Origin: Glandiceps talaboti
Lineage: Eukaryota; Hemichordata; Enteropneusta; Spengelidae
NCBI RefSeq assembly: GCF_964340395.1
Contig: NC_135557.1
Location: 17,128,367-17,192,366, forward strand
Reading direction: 5' to 3'
Length of the DNA: 64,000 bases
Below, piece by piece: positions 1-10,762 of the stretch (position 1 is its first letter; each line of letters begins with the position of its first letter). The notes beneath the pieces were generated by a model, which was given only the letters and a program-made list of their open reading frames with translations, did no database searches and was not told the origin of the DNA. A program made the translations under genes and the position numbers.

Positions 1-48
1 TGTTTTCAAAGAAATCGTAAATCTTTTTATTTTCCACTAGAGTTCATA

Positions 49-145
49 CAGTATTAGTCTAGTTCCTATATGGTATCGTTACGATTTACACTAGTCTAGT
101 TCCTATACGGTATCGTTACGATTTACACTAGTCTAGTTCCTCTAA
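49..145. repeat. 37-bp direct repeat, about 2.5 copies
   Basis: The unit starts gtctagttcctata and ends gatttacacta. Two almost identical copies follow each other, differing at one base (tatatgg versus tatacgg), and a third copy is cut off after gtctagttcct. Confidence 0.85.
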
Positions 146-159
146 AAAGTAAAATTTGA

Positions 160-1350
160 TGAAAATGGTCATGTAATAAAATAAAATATTTTATTTGACA
201 GAAGTTGAAAAGAAAAGAAAATTTACAAATCAAACTTCAATATTACAATAAATAACTGTAAACCCAAACATTTTCACTTATTTTGCTGGAAAACAAAAAC
301 ATAAATAAGTTGTGACTGAAATACCTTTTTGTTGAACGCAATGTGCCAATCTGGTAATTAGTAAAAATTAGTCTTTGAGAACTGTCTGTGAAGTCGCAAA
401 ATATTCGTTGTGTAGAATTATCTGGACTTTATATGTCTATGTAGATACCCATAGCCCTCTATAGTAGAATTTGAAGAATCAAAGTACTGGTAAGATTGAA
501 TACACCATGGTCAATATATTCATGAGTTGTCTAATGACACTCTTAAAGCTATTGTAGTGGTCTTAGTTAAGCCTTTTGCTAAGTAGTAGAGCTGGGAACT
601 CAATAATGTACACATGTGTTCACGTTATACCTGTGTACATGGAACAGCTGTTTCACCAGTTTTTTGCTGTTTCTTCTGACTGTTTGATTCCTTGCTGTTT
701 CGCAGCTGAGACGTTGACAGTTACAGGTAAGATTGTTATTGCACCTTTGTCAGCTTTCTTCAAGACGCCAGCTTTCTTCTAGATATGGTGATAGGTTTCT
801 TGATGTGTTTTGACTTGCAGTGTTGTGGTAATGAAGAGTACAATAACATGCTTCTTACAGAATCACTATAACGTCTTATTTTTTGTTTAAGACAACGCAA
901 TGCAAGATTGAGAATATGTATGCGAGTCGTATATTGCTGGTTTGGTCGATTGTGATACCAATGTTGTATTTTTTACGTTAAAATTTTTAGTTTTAGTGTC
1001 ATGTTAGGTATTGAGTGCTATGTCTACAAGCGATGAAGGACATGGTGAAAGAAGTCTTTGACGCTTGGTAAACATGTTGGATGTAATCATTTGGGTAAAT
1101 AGACAGCATAGTTTGGCAGATTGTGTTGTTCTCACTGACATGATGTGTATTCGTAGCTGTTTTGGTAGGCGAATTAATTTGAAGACCTCGATTTAGAAAT
1201 ACATTGGAAGTGACAATTTGTAAAACCAGTCTCTGAAATAATACTTAAAACCACTCTAGATGGTAGATAAATATTACAAGAGGGCCCAGGGTCATTGTTA
1301 CCTTGAGTTTAGGGAGAAAACAGAAATTGAAAGGGGGGGGGGGATCAAAA
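160..1350. other. no gene seen; AT-rich single-copy DNA
   Basis: I see no ORF above 70 codons, no RNA gene and no clear repeat. A G-run of about 10 lies near 1335. The only ORF (576-782, 68 codons) has no recognisable domain and is treated as chance. Confidence 0.6.
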
Positions 1351-1357
1351 TTAACAG

Positions 1358-1592
1358 TAGTCCTGTGTCCACAGACTACCAATTCTGGTCATGGGGCTAC
1401 CATAATGTGCAGCTGGTAGCTCACTTAGGCTACCACTGATTACCCGGTATGTGATGATTTAAAGGATGGAAGATTTATGGACACAAAGTATTCCAAAAAC
1501 ACATCTATTTCCTGTTCAGGAATATAGGACTATTGGTCACGTCCGTGGGCTACCACTCTCTGCAATTGGTAGCCCACCAGGACTACCAAAGA
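1358..1592. repeat. pair of related ggctacca/tggtagcc-containing blocks
   Basis: Blocks at about 1358-1443 and 1533-1592 share a pattern of ggctaccac next to ggtagc(c/t)ca, so each has a short internal inverted repeat. Part of the first block (1411-1444, cagctggtagctcacttagg onward) matches 39551-39584, which indicates an interspersed repeat fragment. Confidence 0.55.
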
Positions 1593-1738
1593 AAAAAGTG
1601 AATTTCCCAGTGGCTCAGCTGTTCGTATAGTTTTATGGAGGATATGACAGTTTCAATATAGTTAAAGACATTGTCTTGTTAGATTTGCTTATCATAAACA
1701 GCTGATGATAGTTGTGCATATATAAGAAGCGTTAATGT

Positions 1739-1786
1739 TATTATTAGTAGGGTTGTGGGGGAGGGGGAGGGGTGAGGTGAGGTGTA
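1739..1786. repeat. G-rich low-complexity tract
   Basis: gttgtgggggagggggaggggtgaggtgaggtg. Four or more G runs within 40 bases make this a plausible G-quadruplex former on the plus strand. Confidence 0.6.
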
Positions 1787-1930
1787 AGGGCCAGTGATTA
1801 AACTCTCAATTTAGTAGAATTATAGAAGACATTGTCTTTGTTAGCATTGCTTTTACTTTTTGTCAACAATTGATGATACTTGCCATGCATTGCAAGACTC
1901 GTCATTATTTGTATATGGAGGGGTAATTGG

Positions 1931-1980
1931 TAGTGGTGGTGGTGGTGGTGGTGGTGGTGGTGGTGGTGGTGGTGGTGGTG
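1931..1980 (+). repeat. (GGT)n microsatellite
   Basis: About 16 uninterrupted GGT trinucleotides continue into an impure ggtggtgttgg tail to about 1998. All apparent ORFs here (poly-Gly, poly-Val, poly-Thr) are products of the microsatellite and are not genes. Confidence 0.95.
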
Positions 1981-1999
1981 ATTGTGGTGGTGTTGGTAT

Positions 2000-2490
2000 T
2001 GGGAACATTTGGGTTGTGGCTGAAAGTCAGAGAGCAGTTTAGCTTTAGAAGGTCAAGGATGTTTCCGGTAGTGAATACTGTATCTGTTCTATTTAACATA
2101 CCAATAGAATGAATTGAACAATGGTGATCTCATACCAGTGTATCAACAAAGCATCGAATTACGCAGGTGAAGTTTTGAAACCAGTGATTTGGAAATGAAC
2201 GCCAGGCATGACATTGTGTTCATGTTTTGTTCATAACTAGTGTAGCGAAACCTATCACTTGCTACTGGTTGTCTTTAGGGGATCATACTACATTGTTGGT
2301 AGTCTATTAATATGTTGTGTTCAGGGTGGCCTCTCTAAATGATCTTTACGTTCCAATGCATATGATAATCTCAGAACTATAGAATTATTTGAGAGTAACA
2401 TGATGTGTGATTGAATAGGATGCAAATATATCCAATGCTATGGTGATGTTGTGCTGAATTTCTGACAATGAACTGAGACTGTTAAGAAAA
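2000..2490. other. no gene seen
   Basis: Ordinary AT-rich sequence. I found no repeat unit, RNA gene or supported ORF. Confidence 0.5.
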
Positions 2491-2496
2491 GAATAC

Positions 2497-2540
2497 TGAA
2501 TAGAATAGAATAGAATAGAATCTTTGTTGCATCCGTTGAG
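2497..2540 (-). repeat. (AATAG)n tail, possible minus-strand retroelement 3' end
   Basis: Four to five copies of aatag adjoin tctttgttgcatccg. Read on the minus strand this is ...aacaaagattctattctattc, resembling the aataaagatt(N4)n tails at 47671 and 61081. The retroelement assignment is an inference from that tail alone. Confidence 0.45.
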
Positions 2541-2708
2541 AAAACTACTTTTCTTCATTGGATTTTGTGCAATAAGTATTTGGTGCTAATACAAACTAGT
2601 AAATATATAAACTAGAGTAATAATAGTTAACAAAATAACAAAATAAGGTTATGTGAAGGGATCTGTATACCAAGGCTGTTATGTGAATGAGTTGGTATGA
2701 GTTGGTTT

Positions 2709-2736
2709 TAAGCCAATTTGACGTGCCACTGACTTC
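2709..2736. repeat. short interspersed repeat fragment
   Basis: taagccaatttgacgtgcca followed by ctga. A close match, taagccaatttgacgcacca ctga, sits at 18188-18214. The similarity is too short to define the element. Confidence 0.45.
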
Positions 2737-3079
2737 TATGTGCAAAATAATTTCCTGCAATGGACTAAAATTTTCTGTACTCGCACTGTGCTGTGGTTCA
2801 CAAGTCAAGATTTGACATCAGTTTGACTCCCAGCAAACAATGTTTTTGCTTTAGGTTGGGAAACCATGGTAACAGAAAGGGGAAGTGTGGTAAAACTGGC
2901 CATACAGTGTACCATAGTTTTGCTGAGAAACTCAGATAAAATGACAGGGGACTCCGGTCAATATTAGTGGTTGAAGTGAAAAATATTTCTGATCTGTTCT
3001 GACTGCGTAGACTTTTATTTCTATATGGTCAATACAATTGTATGTCACTGACAACTTGGAGGTTTCTATCAAGAATGCT

Positions 3080-3446
3080 ATTTTTATCTTAATTAGCCGA
3101 CAGTGGATGGGAAAACAGGAAATGAATGCAATAGTCATGACATATCCTGGTTTGCACTTCAAAATAAATTTAATGAATACAATTTTTTTTCTTGATCTGT
3201 TGATGTAAACTTGGATGTATGGATTATATTACCGGTAATCCTTATTATCCCAACTTGTAATTTTTTGTGTTCAAAGAAATAGACTCCTGGTAGAAAGAGG
3301 ATTTAGTTGTGTGTGATGACATACTACTATAAAATGGTACTTTTCAATCAGTAAGACTGTTTTCATCTTGTACAGCTAATTGTCAGCAGTGGGTGGAAAA
3401 ACAGGAAATCTGAAAAGATACAATAATCACGGCATATCCTGGCTTC
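3080..3446. repeat. diverged ~285-bp tandem duplication
   Basis: The block at 3080-3155 (atctta..agccgacagtggatggg, then aaacaggaaat and catgacatatcctgg) recurs at 3362-3446 (catctt..gtcagcagtgggtgg, then aaacaggaaat and cacggcatatcctgg). Substitutions and small indels suggest an old duplication. Confidence 0.6.
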
Positions 3447-3449
3447 CTT

Positions 3450-4040
3450 TCATACATTCTTGCTGATGTCAGATTTATCTTAGTAACAGTTGCTAGGGAG
3501 GTATTCTCACTCGTTTCAGTTCAGCCATGTTACATCACATCTTAATGATCTGAGTTTGTCCGACCATCTGAAAATATATTGAATTGCAGGTGAGCCTCGT
3601 TTACTATAATTAGATAATTGATAAATTATACTTTTCAATATACTGCAGTGTTTTTGTTCAAAAGCTACACATTTATATCTGTAACTTTTTATCATTTTAG
3701 TACAATTAAACTGAAGGGGAAGGGAGAGGCAGGATTGGGAGGTTGTCTAGGTTGTTATCGTGAATAATCAAGGGTTCTACAGTACATATATTTATAATGT
3801 TGTCATAATTTCTAGATTTGACAATATGTAAATGTGATATCCCACAAGATACGTTTTAGTGAGTCTAAAAATGATGTATGCACTTGTCCATATTTCAGTG
3901 GCATGGGAAAAAGTCTGAATGGGGGTCAAATATACTGTATTTTCAATATTTTTGGCCTAAAGTGGGGAATTCGTGCTTGCTAGACCTAACCATTGGAACC
4001 TAGCGACCATCAAACCCACAACCAGGGTATGTTATCCATA
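3450..4040. other. no gene seen
   Basis: AT-rich sequence with no supported feature. It includes a purine stretch, gaaggggaagggagaggc, near 3713. Confidence 0.5.
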
Positions 4041-4042
4041 TA

Positions 4043-4400
4043 TTGGCTTGTGTATGGTATAATATATAATACAAACCCTGGTGTACAATCAAGGAAAATA
4101 CGAGTAACCTAAGGGACCTTGTCACTTTGAGTCGCTAGATGAGTATTTTCCATCTGAATGAAAAATGATGGCAATAACATTATTATACCAGTGCCAGTAA
4201 TATCAAAGAAAAATCGAGGAAAGTAATGGCAATTTTGAACGTTTTGACTCGAATTTTGAACACAGCAGAACCAGTGATGTAGACACGAGTTGTTGTGACA
4301 TAGACGTGTGTTGTCGTGATTTAGAAGGGTATAAATTCCATATTTTTTGTTCAACTGGGTTTGTGCATGGCATAACATAAACCCTGGTGTACCATTATAT
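4043..4400. repeat. interspersed element family R1, copy A
   Basis: The core runs from ggaaaatacgagtaacctaa to tagaagggtataaattcc. It recurs at 4860-5160 and 20905-21180 with shared landmarks: a gaaaatacgagtgacctaagg start, 'cactagatgag', 'aatgaagaaaaatat', 'gaacactgcagaac' and 'gggttgtcataacatag'. In this copy the core is bracketed by direct repeats of about 40 bp (ttgtgtatggtataatata..aaaccctggtgta at 4048-4085 and ttgtgcatggcataacat..aaaccctggtgta at 4361-4392). Confidence 0.65.
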
Positions 4401-4783
4401 ATAGCTAACCTTGCCTTGATTGCTTAAGTAGGTAGGAAGTAAGGCAAATGTAAGATTGAAGAAATAATCGTAAATTGAGTTATTTTCCTTGGCAACTTAA
4501 CTAATCTGAGATGAAATCACGACTCTTAACCTATAGAGTACTGAATTAGGTTCATTGTGATGAATTTCTACTTGTAAAAGTCTCTAGTGAAATACAACTT
4601 TCTGTTCAATCAATCAGAAATCACGTAAATCATGCCGTCATGTCAGTTATTCATTTTTAGATGGTCAGTAACAAAATAACCTTTTACGCTGTGTTCAGAT
4701 ATATGATGTAGAAGTTAGAACTGAGATCCTGAGGATGTTTATAGCTTTATTTGAATCACCTTTTAGTTTTTCTTGATATATCA

Positions 4784-4817
4784 ATTAAAGTGGCCATTGT
4801 GGACAAGGATTGGGTAC
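4784..4817. repeat. solitary end of the palindromic MITE family
   Basis: ttaaagtggccattgtggac and then aaggattgggta resemble the terminal repeat of the MITE at 12218 (taaagtggccctatggatga then ggatttgg). No second arm is seen nearby, so this is a fragment or a chance match. Confidence 0.4.
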
Positions 4818-4859
4818 ACTTAGAACACTTACATATTATTGACCCAAATTTTTCTTACT

Positions 4860-5165
4860 TCAGTCGAGAAAAATACAAGTGACACAAGGGGCCATATCAC
4901 TACGAGTCATAGACCGAGTAGTGATAAAACCTTATGTCACAAGTATGTCTGACAATACGAGTGACACAAGGGCGGATGTGAACATGAGTCAGAGACCGAG
5001 TACGTTTCTTTGATTGAAGAAAAATATTGAGAAATAATACAGAGTGTGTCACAGGAGGTGTATCTACATGTTAGTCAACAGAACCCCATTGTTGTGATAT
5101 AGAATGACTGGGGTAAATAAATGTTATATTTTCTGTTGGAATATGTACAACTTGGTTTGCACATG
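4860..5165. repeat. interspersed element family R1, copy B
   Basis: It opens with gagaaaaatacaagtgacacaagg, and a second related head follows at about 4950 (caatacgagtgacacaagg). It ends with tgtacaacttggtttgcacatg, matching tcaactgggtttgtgcatgg at the end of copy A. The duplicated head suggests internal tandem duplication. Confidence 0.6.
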
Positions 5166-5170
5166 ATATA

Positions 5171-5372
5171 TTAACAGTTGTGCTTTTAAGCTGCTACAGC
5201 TTCCATGTGATTGATTATGTGTACACATTTGTATATTAGCACTGTTTTATTTTTTTTAACTGTCACAGCTTCCAGGCTGTGACATGTGTTTGATTAGGTT
5301 GCACGTATGTATGTTAGCAGTTGTCTTTTTTAGCTGTCACAGCCAGCGTCCACGCTTTGACACAGGTGTGTC
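5171..5372. repeat. diverged tandem repeat, period 65-78 bp, ~2.7 copies
   Basis: Units begin ttaacagttgtgctttt (5171), ttagcactgttttattt (5236) and ttagcagttgtctttt (5314). Each carries a ct(g/a)tcacagc(tt)cca block, and the first two carry tgattgattatg/tgattaggttg. A 94-codon ORF overlaps the array but has no recognised domain. Confidence 0.65.
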
Positions 5373-6150
5373 TACAAGGTGTCAGTCAAAGGAAGCAACT
5401 TTAGGTTCATCTCCGGTGCTGTTAAATCAGCCATTCAATAAGTCTTGGCTTTGTAATTATAGCCTAAGTCCTTTACAACTCATCTTTATTGATAGCAAAA
5501 TCAGTTACTATAGCAATGAGCTGCATCCGTATGATGTTGCCATGGTGCCCATCAACCGTGGGAAATGAAGCAGCACTGATGTGAAAATAAGAATGTCTTT
5601 ATTTTGGGGAAAGTGTGAAAAGAAAGTATTTTCCTGGAAGGATTTCTTTCCTCTAAGTCAGGTAGTATTTGTCAATTGATGAAATAATTTGTCAATTGAT
5701 GAATGAAGTGTTAGTTTAAAAGTCCAAGAGTGATTGAATCTCAGCAACGTTCTCTACTAGAATTTAGAGAAAGCTGTCAATTGTTGTACTTCTCATGTTC
5801 TTAATTTGTTTCTTTGACCCGTGGATATCCCAGAAATTGAAGTCAACAACTAAGCTTCTTTGGTTGCCATAGTAACATGTCATGGTAACCCGAGACAAAA
5901 TGAAAGAGGATGCTTTGAGCTGTAGAGGCTTGTGATGACAAAAGGTTTTCAAATAGGATGATATATTAACTGTGTCTTCTTTTTATCACAACAACGTTCA
6001 CCTAGGTAGACATAAAAAAAACATCAATAATAATAAAAATTTGAGTTTTGTTATTGTATAATGCATACTTTTTGTGTTGTTGAATTTAAACTTTTTGAAA
6101 AAGTCTGCTCATAGTGCAAAAGTAGTTGACGATCCAAGCTTTTTTTTGTA
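5373..6150. other. no gene seen
   Basis: A 17-bp direct repeat, taatttgtcaattgatga, occurs near 5663 and 5686. Nothing else is supported. Confidence 0.5.
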
Positions 6151-6157
6151 CTGATGT

Positions 6158-6182
6158 ACTAGTACCCCGGTACTACTAGTAA
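6158..6182. repeat. perfect short palindrome around actagta
   Basis: actagtaccccggtact followed by actagt forms a self-complementary run centred on ccgg, able to form a small hairpin. There is no gene context. Confidence 0.5.
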
Positions 6183-6228
6183 TACAACCCATAACACCAA
6201 AGTAAATCATTTTCTGTATGTACCACAA

Positions 6229-6371
6229 TCATTTATAGCATCCATATCAAGTGTTAAAAGTATATTGTTTCATTTGCTAATTGACCACATTAGAAAGGCC
6301 ACATGCTCTAGGCTTGTAAATAAACCAATTGAAATGATATACATTTACACTTGATATGAATGCTATAAATG
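6229..6371. repeat. inverted repeat with 27-bp arms
   Basis: tcatttatagcatccatatc (6229 on, followed by aagtgttaa) is the reverse complement, with one mismatch, of 6345-6371 (ttacacttgatatgaatgct, then ataaatga). The loop is about 88 bp. This is consistent with a small foldback or MITE whose outer boundary I cannot define. Confidence 0.7.
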
Positions 6372-6374
6372 AGT

Positions 6375-6560
6375 GTAGCACATAGAGAAAGTGCTTTACT
6401 TGTTGTATATAGTGATTTCCTACACTGTGCTCAAAGCACTTTACAATTACGGTATTAAAACGCAGCATGGACCTATAGTGGCACAATGACCCCCCTTTAC
6501 ACACCCCTACCTCCCAGGGGAGCATATAATCCATAGAACCATACTGATGACACAACGGTC
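6375..6560. repeat. interspersed family R2, diverged copy
   Basis: ctgtgctcaaagcactttac, an 'aattacggtatta' block, and then cctcccaggggagcatataa tccat correspond in order to gagagctcaaggcactcaca, 'aattattactc' and ctccctggggagtatacaat ccat at 44256-44475. Order and spacing support one dispersed family. Confidence 0.55.
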
Positions 6561-7120
6561 ATTAAACCTCCACACCTCCAAAAATCAAAAGGAATCTTCA
6601 AAACTCTTTATGAATAAGAAATTAACAGACCAAATAAAAATAAAAATGAAAGTTCAGTGTTGGTATCTATATTGTAAACTCTGTATAATTTTAAACTGTA
6701 AATTCGTCAAATATTAATCTTTATGCATTATGGCCTGGATACAGGTTCTCCTGCCAGAGGTTGTATGGAAGAAGGGCCAGACTTTAGGAGGGCTCATAAA
6801 CTGTACTATTGAGGTCCACAAAACTCATATCTGGGCAGTAAATGTTTTATCATATACCCCATGTAGTGGCACGGAAACATCATTTGAATCACATAATCAC
6901 ATAATAGGCAGTGAAATATTATTTTATTCACAAAAAACGCAAAAATATTGAAATTAACAAAGTCAAATAACTGAGCAAATGGATATGGATGAGTGTGCAT
7001 CGCCATATTTGGGCAAAGAGTGCCAGGGCATGATGCGGGAAATTATCGCCCGGGTTAGATGCACATGCTTTCCATTGAATTGCATTGGAATTGATACTGG
7101 GTATATGATAAAGTATTATA
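6560..7120. other. no gene seen
   Basis: Several ORFs of 66-81 codons overlap each other on both strands here. None has a recognisable domain and they exclude each other, so all look like chance. Confidence 0.5.
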
Positions 7121-7192
7121 CATGCCATGCCGTGCCAAGCCACGCTGTGCTGTGCTGTGCTGTGCCTAGCCACACTGTGTTGTGCTGTGCCA
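7121..7192. repeat. (TGTGC)n-like microsatellite
   Basis: Degenerate tgccatgc/cgtgccaagccacgc is followed by pure tgtgctgtgctgtgctgtgc and more degenerate copies. The apparent Cys/Ala/Val/His-rich ORFs on both strands come from it. Confidence 0.8.
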
Positions 7193-7199
7193 CATCACT

Positions 7200-7860
7200 G
7201 AGAGTGTGACACATTCAGTTTCTAAGATAAATTCAATTTTGGTGTTCCCATATCCTATACTACATTATATTGGGACTCAAATCTATTATTTATGATTGTG
7301 ATCAACTACAAACAAATGTGTTTTTTTTTCATGAGACTTTTCCATGGGTTGTACATCTTTCCCAGGGAATCTTTAACTTTAAGAGCCGTGTTCACCGACA
7401 AGGTAATCGTTCCAGCGTGCAATTGAGATTCAGAAATATTGGTACTTTTGTTGATACCTGAAAAGATTTCTCTACGGATTACACACATGAGGACAGAGAA
7501 AAGCCAAATTTTATACCTAGTTTGATTCCTTTGATATTTTCTCTCTTAATGATGCCGACTTTGTACGGAGAGACCGGTACTATTGATGGTATTCACCTCA
7601 AGGCCCCTCTTTTAGGAGATTAAAAGGCAAAGAAAGATTCTTTAGGATAGTCTTAGTGTTTGAAATAGACCAGCACTTACTCTTAGGAGATGTCCTTCAC
7701 ATCAGAAGTAAAAAAAAAGTTGTGTTGTGCTGTTAGTCTTGGAGGTTACTTTGTGCCAGGGGTAGGAGGGGAGTAATGGTGTCTTGAGATACAATATTCC
7801 TTGACATCCATCCATCCTTGATAAAACTAATGCTTGGATAGCAGAAGGAATATAAACTTT
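7200..7860. other. no gene seen
   Basis: Single-copy-looking AT-rich sequence. No supported ORF, RNA or repeat. Confidence 0.5.
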
Positions 7861-7869
7861 TGTTTTTTT

Positions 7870-7932
7870 TAAGGGTGGTAAGTTGGTAAAATTTACCTGA
7901 GTTCCCCAGTCATTTTACCCAGGTTCCTCGAC
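7870..7932. repeat. interspersed 'ggtaaaatttacc' family R3 fragment
   Basis: agggtggtaagttggtaaaa, tttacctgagttccccag and tcattttaccca resemble 21196-21250 (aggatggtaactaggtaaag..catttta cca), 27826-27850 (aaattaccagagttccccag) and the array at 63650-63960. Confidence 0.5.
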
Positions 7933-8028
7933 CAAAATTGATGTTTCTTTATTGATTTTCTAGAGTGAAAAATGTATGACTTTCTTGAAAAAACTTTCTT
8001 AGCCACAGTTTCAGCTATAGGACTTCTT

Positions 8029-8085
8029 AGCGTGAAATGCCACTCTAGGAAATAATGGTATTTTCATTTATTTAAGGTTCTGGAA
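8029..8085. repeat. interspersed 'aatgccactccaggaaat' family R4, copy 1
   Basis: gcgtgaaatgccactctagg, aaataatggtattttcat. Related blocks lie at 17315-17390 (gtgaatgcgacgccaggaag, ttaggtattttcataaactttggg) and 27520-27600 (ggggaatgccactccaggaa, atgaagtcattttcgtaaagttt). Three copies indicate a dispersed repeat. Confidence 0.6.
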
Positions 8086-8435
8086 AGTTATTTCATGACT
8101 TCACATCACATAAATTTTGCTTGATTGCAAAGAATCATCAAAACGATATTCTTTATCACCTCTACTGTTGATGAATAGTCATGATTCCTAAGTGCTTATT
8201 ACCTATTTACATAAAAACAAATTTGGCAGCCATTTTGGATTCTGAAATAACTTTGATATAATTGTGGCTACATTAAAAAATTTGCATGTTAACCTTTGGT
8301 TTTAAAAAAAATGATTTAAAAAAAAAATGATTTTAGTTTACTTGAAGAAAGTAATAGCGAAAGTTTCAGATTTGTATTTCTGAGGTACATATGCCATGAA
8401 TCTGTAAATTAGTCATACCTCCATGCTGTGTTTGA

Positions 8436-8750
8436 GTGGATATACTTTTTTTCTTGCAAGTTGCATATGATGTCATGTTCTCAGTCCCCAAGCTACACTG
8501 TTTCACCTCGAGTCCACCTTTGTTTTTTAACACCTCACATGCTGACCTCCTCATACTCCTACTTGGCCGTCATTTGAATTCTTTAACTGAGAATGTGTGT
8601 GGCACAGCAAACCAGCACTTGAAGCTTAATCCTACCCCTGGGTCTGCTCGTATTCAATATCCACATACCGTCACAGCGTCAAAAACACCGATCTTACAAG
8701 CCCAGGCGGCTTTACTTCAGATTTGCACTGCAACAGTTGCAATCATCTGA
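8436..8750 (+). other. unrecognised 104-codon ORF, probably chance
   Basis: The ORF lies in a stretch richer in C and G than its surroundings (about 8480-8750) and follows a pyrimidine-rich ttttttcttgcaag that could act as a splice acceptor. The predicted protein is rich in Leu, Thr and Pro with no domain I recognise. The base-composition shift is the only reason to list it. Coding status could be decided by RNA evidence or conservation. Confidence 0.12.
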
Positions 8751-8754
8751 ATGA

Positions 8755-9640
8755 AAAAACAAGTTTTGATGTTCGGAATCCTTTGATCTTTAGTTACGTT
8801 TGGAAACACTGTTTTAGGGAATGAATTTGTGACAGGATTTTTAAATCCTGTGATAAGTTTCAGGTGATGTGAATTGTGTCATTCACAGACACCGTAATAA
8901 TTACTTTTAATGAAGGAACCCCCTAGGCTATGATGAATAACAAATAAGCACTTCCACCTTTCAGCTGTTAAAAGTGAAAGGCTTTGATTCTCTGGTGGTT
9001 ATATGAGATTTAACAATAGAGACAAATTTACAGACTTTGTGTTAGAGGTTGGGTTTCTCTACATACATCTGATCCGAGTTTAGAGTTCTGAGTTCATGAT
9101 GGAGTCTGTTTGAAAGCGAGGATTTTATTGAGTTATAATCAACACACTACACTATCGTCAGCTCAGTAGTATGAATGAACGGACGTCACCCAAATGAAAT
9201 CTGGGAGATTCTTGTTCATTGTCTTGATGGATATCAGTGAATGAATGAATAGCAAGCTGATTGGTTGTGTAACAGTTTCTAACACAGATTTACATATACA
9301 CCTCGTATCTGTACAACAACAACTGAGCATCTCAGGTATTTTGTTTTCATTCCTCTGTCAAAGAACAAGTATTTTTATCCGCCCATTCTATTGACATAAT
9401 TTGAAGTCATGATTGATTGCTAGAGACTAACTTTGAGGTCTTGCGTTAGTTTGCTAGTTGTTCAAAAACTTGTTTACTGTACGATTTAACAGTTGGTTGA
9501 TAAGAACAATACAGACTTTTTACCAGGAGATTTGAATATATTAGCATGGTGCCTGTATACTGCCATGTACAGTGTAGCTTCAATATATAGTAACACTAAC
9601 ACTAACAGGAAAATTAAATTCATAGTTTCTGTTTTAGGTA
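8755..9640. other. no gene seen
   Basis: AT-rich DNA without a supported gene. (actaac)n-like sequence at about 9593-9606 is the only simple repeat. Confidence 0.5.
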
Positions 9641-9657
9641 TATTGTGCAGCTAGTTT

Positions 9658-10196
9658 GGTGTCTGTCTGATGTTAACACTGGACTAGTCTGGTGTCAGTC
9701 TGATGTTAACACTGGACTAGTCTGGTGTCAGTCTGATGCTAACACTGGACTAGTCTGGTGTCAGTCTGATGTTAACACAGGACTAGTCTGGTGTTAGTCT
9801 GATGTTAACACTGGACTAGTCTGGTGTTAGTCTGATGTTAACACTGTACTAGTCTGGTGTCAGTCTGATGTTAACACTGGACTAGTCTGGTGTCAGTCTG
9901 ATGTTAACACTGGACTAGTCTGGTGTTAGTCTGATGTTAACACTGTACTAGTCTGGTGTCACTCTGATGTTAACACTGGACTAGTCTGGTGTCAGTCTGA
10001 TGTTAACACAGGACTAGTCTGGTGCCGGTCTGATGTTAACACTGGACTAGTCTGGTGTCAGTCTGATGTTAACACTGGACTAGTCTGGTGTCAGTCTGAT
10101 GTTAACACTGGACTAGTCTGGTGTTAGTCTGATGTTAGTGTGATGTTAACACTGGACTAGTCTGGTGTCAGTCTGATGTTAACACTGGACTTGTCT
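9658..10196 (+). repeat. 33-bp satellite array, 16 units, forward orientation
   Basis: Consensus unit: ggtgtcagtctgatgttaac then actggactagtct. Sixteen units run head to tail, with a single 11-bp insertion (gatgttagtgt) in unit 15. The main variant is tgtca versus tgtta; others are cacagg and cactgtac. Each unit holds two perfect 8-bp palindromes, tgttaaca and gactagtc, with centres 11 bp apart. Every forward frame is closed, or is closed by the tgttag variant, so the array is not coding. A decayed half-unit (ggtattagtgtagggcttg) follows. The same unit forms an array in the opposite orientation at 25141-26199. Confidence 0.97.
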
Positions 10197-10261
10197 GGTA
10201 TTAGTGTAGGGCTTGTGACAGTGCTAACACATAATGATATGGATTTATTGACAGCTAAATT

Positions 10262-10530
10262 TTAAAACAGACAGTTTTACTAAAATTACCAGAGATCATA
10301 TGTAAATTGCCTTAGATAATCTCACCAGAATGGCTGAAGCTAATCTCACCAATTTTTTGATGGTGTATTAAAATCTGCAGTGACCTAGGATAATCTTGAT
10401 GACTAGACAATTGTATATTACCAAAAGTGGTCTCAGATAATTGCACATCAAAATGGCCAGAAATAATTTTATCAAAATGGTCAGAGAGAATTTTTCTGAA
10501 GTGATCTGACACAATTGTACTAGAATATAA
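10262..10530. repeat. degenerate ~30-bp tandem repeat
   Basis: Repeated variants of 'caaaatggtcagagataattttat' occur, such as ctcaccagaatggctgaagc, atcaaaatggccagaaataa and atcaaaatggtcagagagaa. Translated on the minus strand this gives the repetitive part (SDHFRKIL, SDHFDKII, SGHFD) of a 127-codon ORF (10312-10695), which is therefore considered spurious. Confidence 0.55.
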
Positions 10531-10585
10531 CTGATGTACCAGATATGAATATTGCAATAAGTGTATTACAGGTAGTAGTATATCA

Positions 10586-10629
10586 TTTGACCTTATTGTG
10601 ACCCTTGACCCTAACTTGACCTTTGATGT
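10586..10629. promoter_or_regulatory. cluster of ttgacc(t/c) half-sites
   Basis: tttgaccttattgtgaccct, tgaccctaacttgaccttt. Four TGACC(T/C) motifs fall in 44 bp. TGACCT/AGGTCA is the established half-site of nuclear receptors. Function here is unproven, and similar clusters at 36620 and 46785 lie inside dispersed repeats. Confidence 0.3.
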
Positions 10630-10762
10630 GGAATTCTCAACAAACTTTGTGACAAAATAAACAGGGTTGTTTACACGAAACTTGAAACGGTACACATTGT
10701 TTCTTTCATTAATACTGTACTGGAAGTTAAGTTTTTGAGAAATTCTAATTTTGTATTTGTTT

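Noticed and set aside
6979-7209. Cys-rich 76-codon ORF
   Set aside because: Its Cys/Ala/Val part is the tgtgc microsatellite.
10312-10695. 127-codon minus-strand ORF with repeated SDHF motifs
   Set aside because: The repeated part is the degenerate ~30-bp repeat at 10262-10530, and the rest has no recognisable domain.
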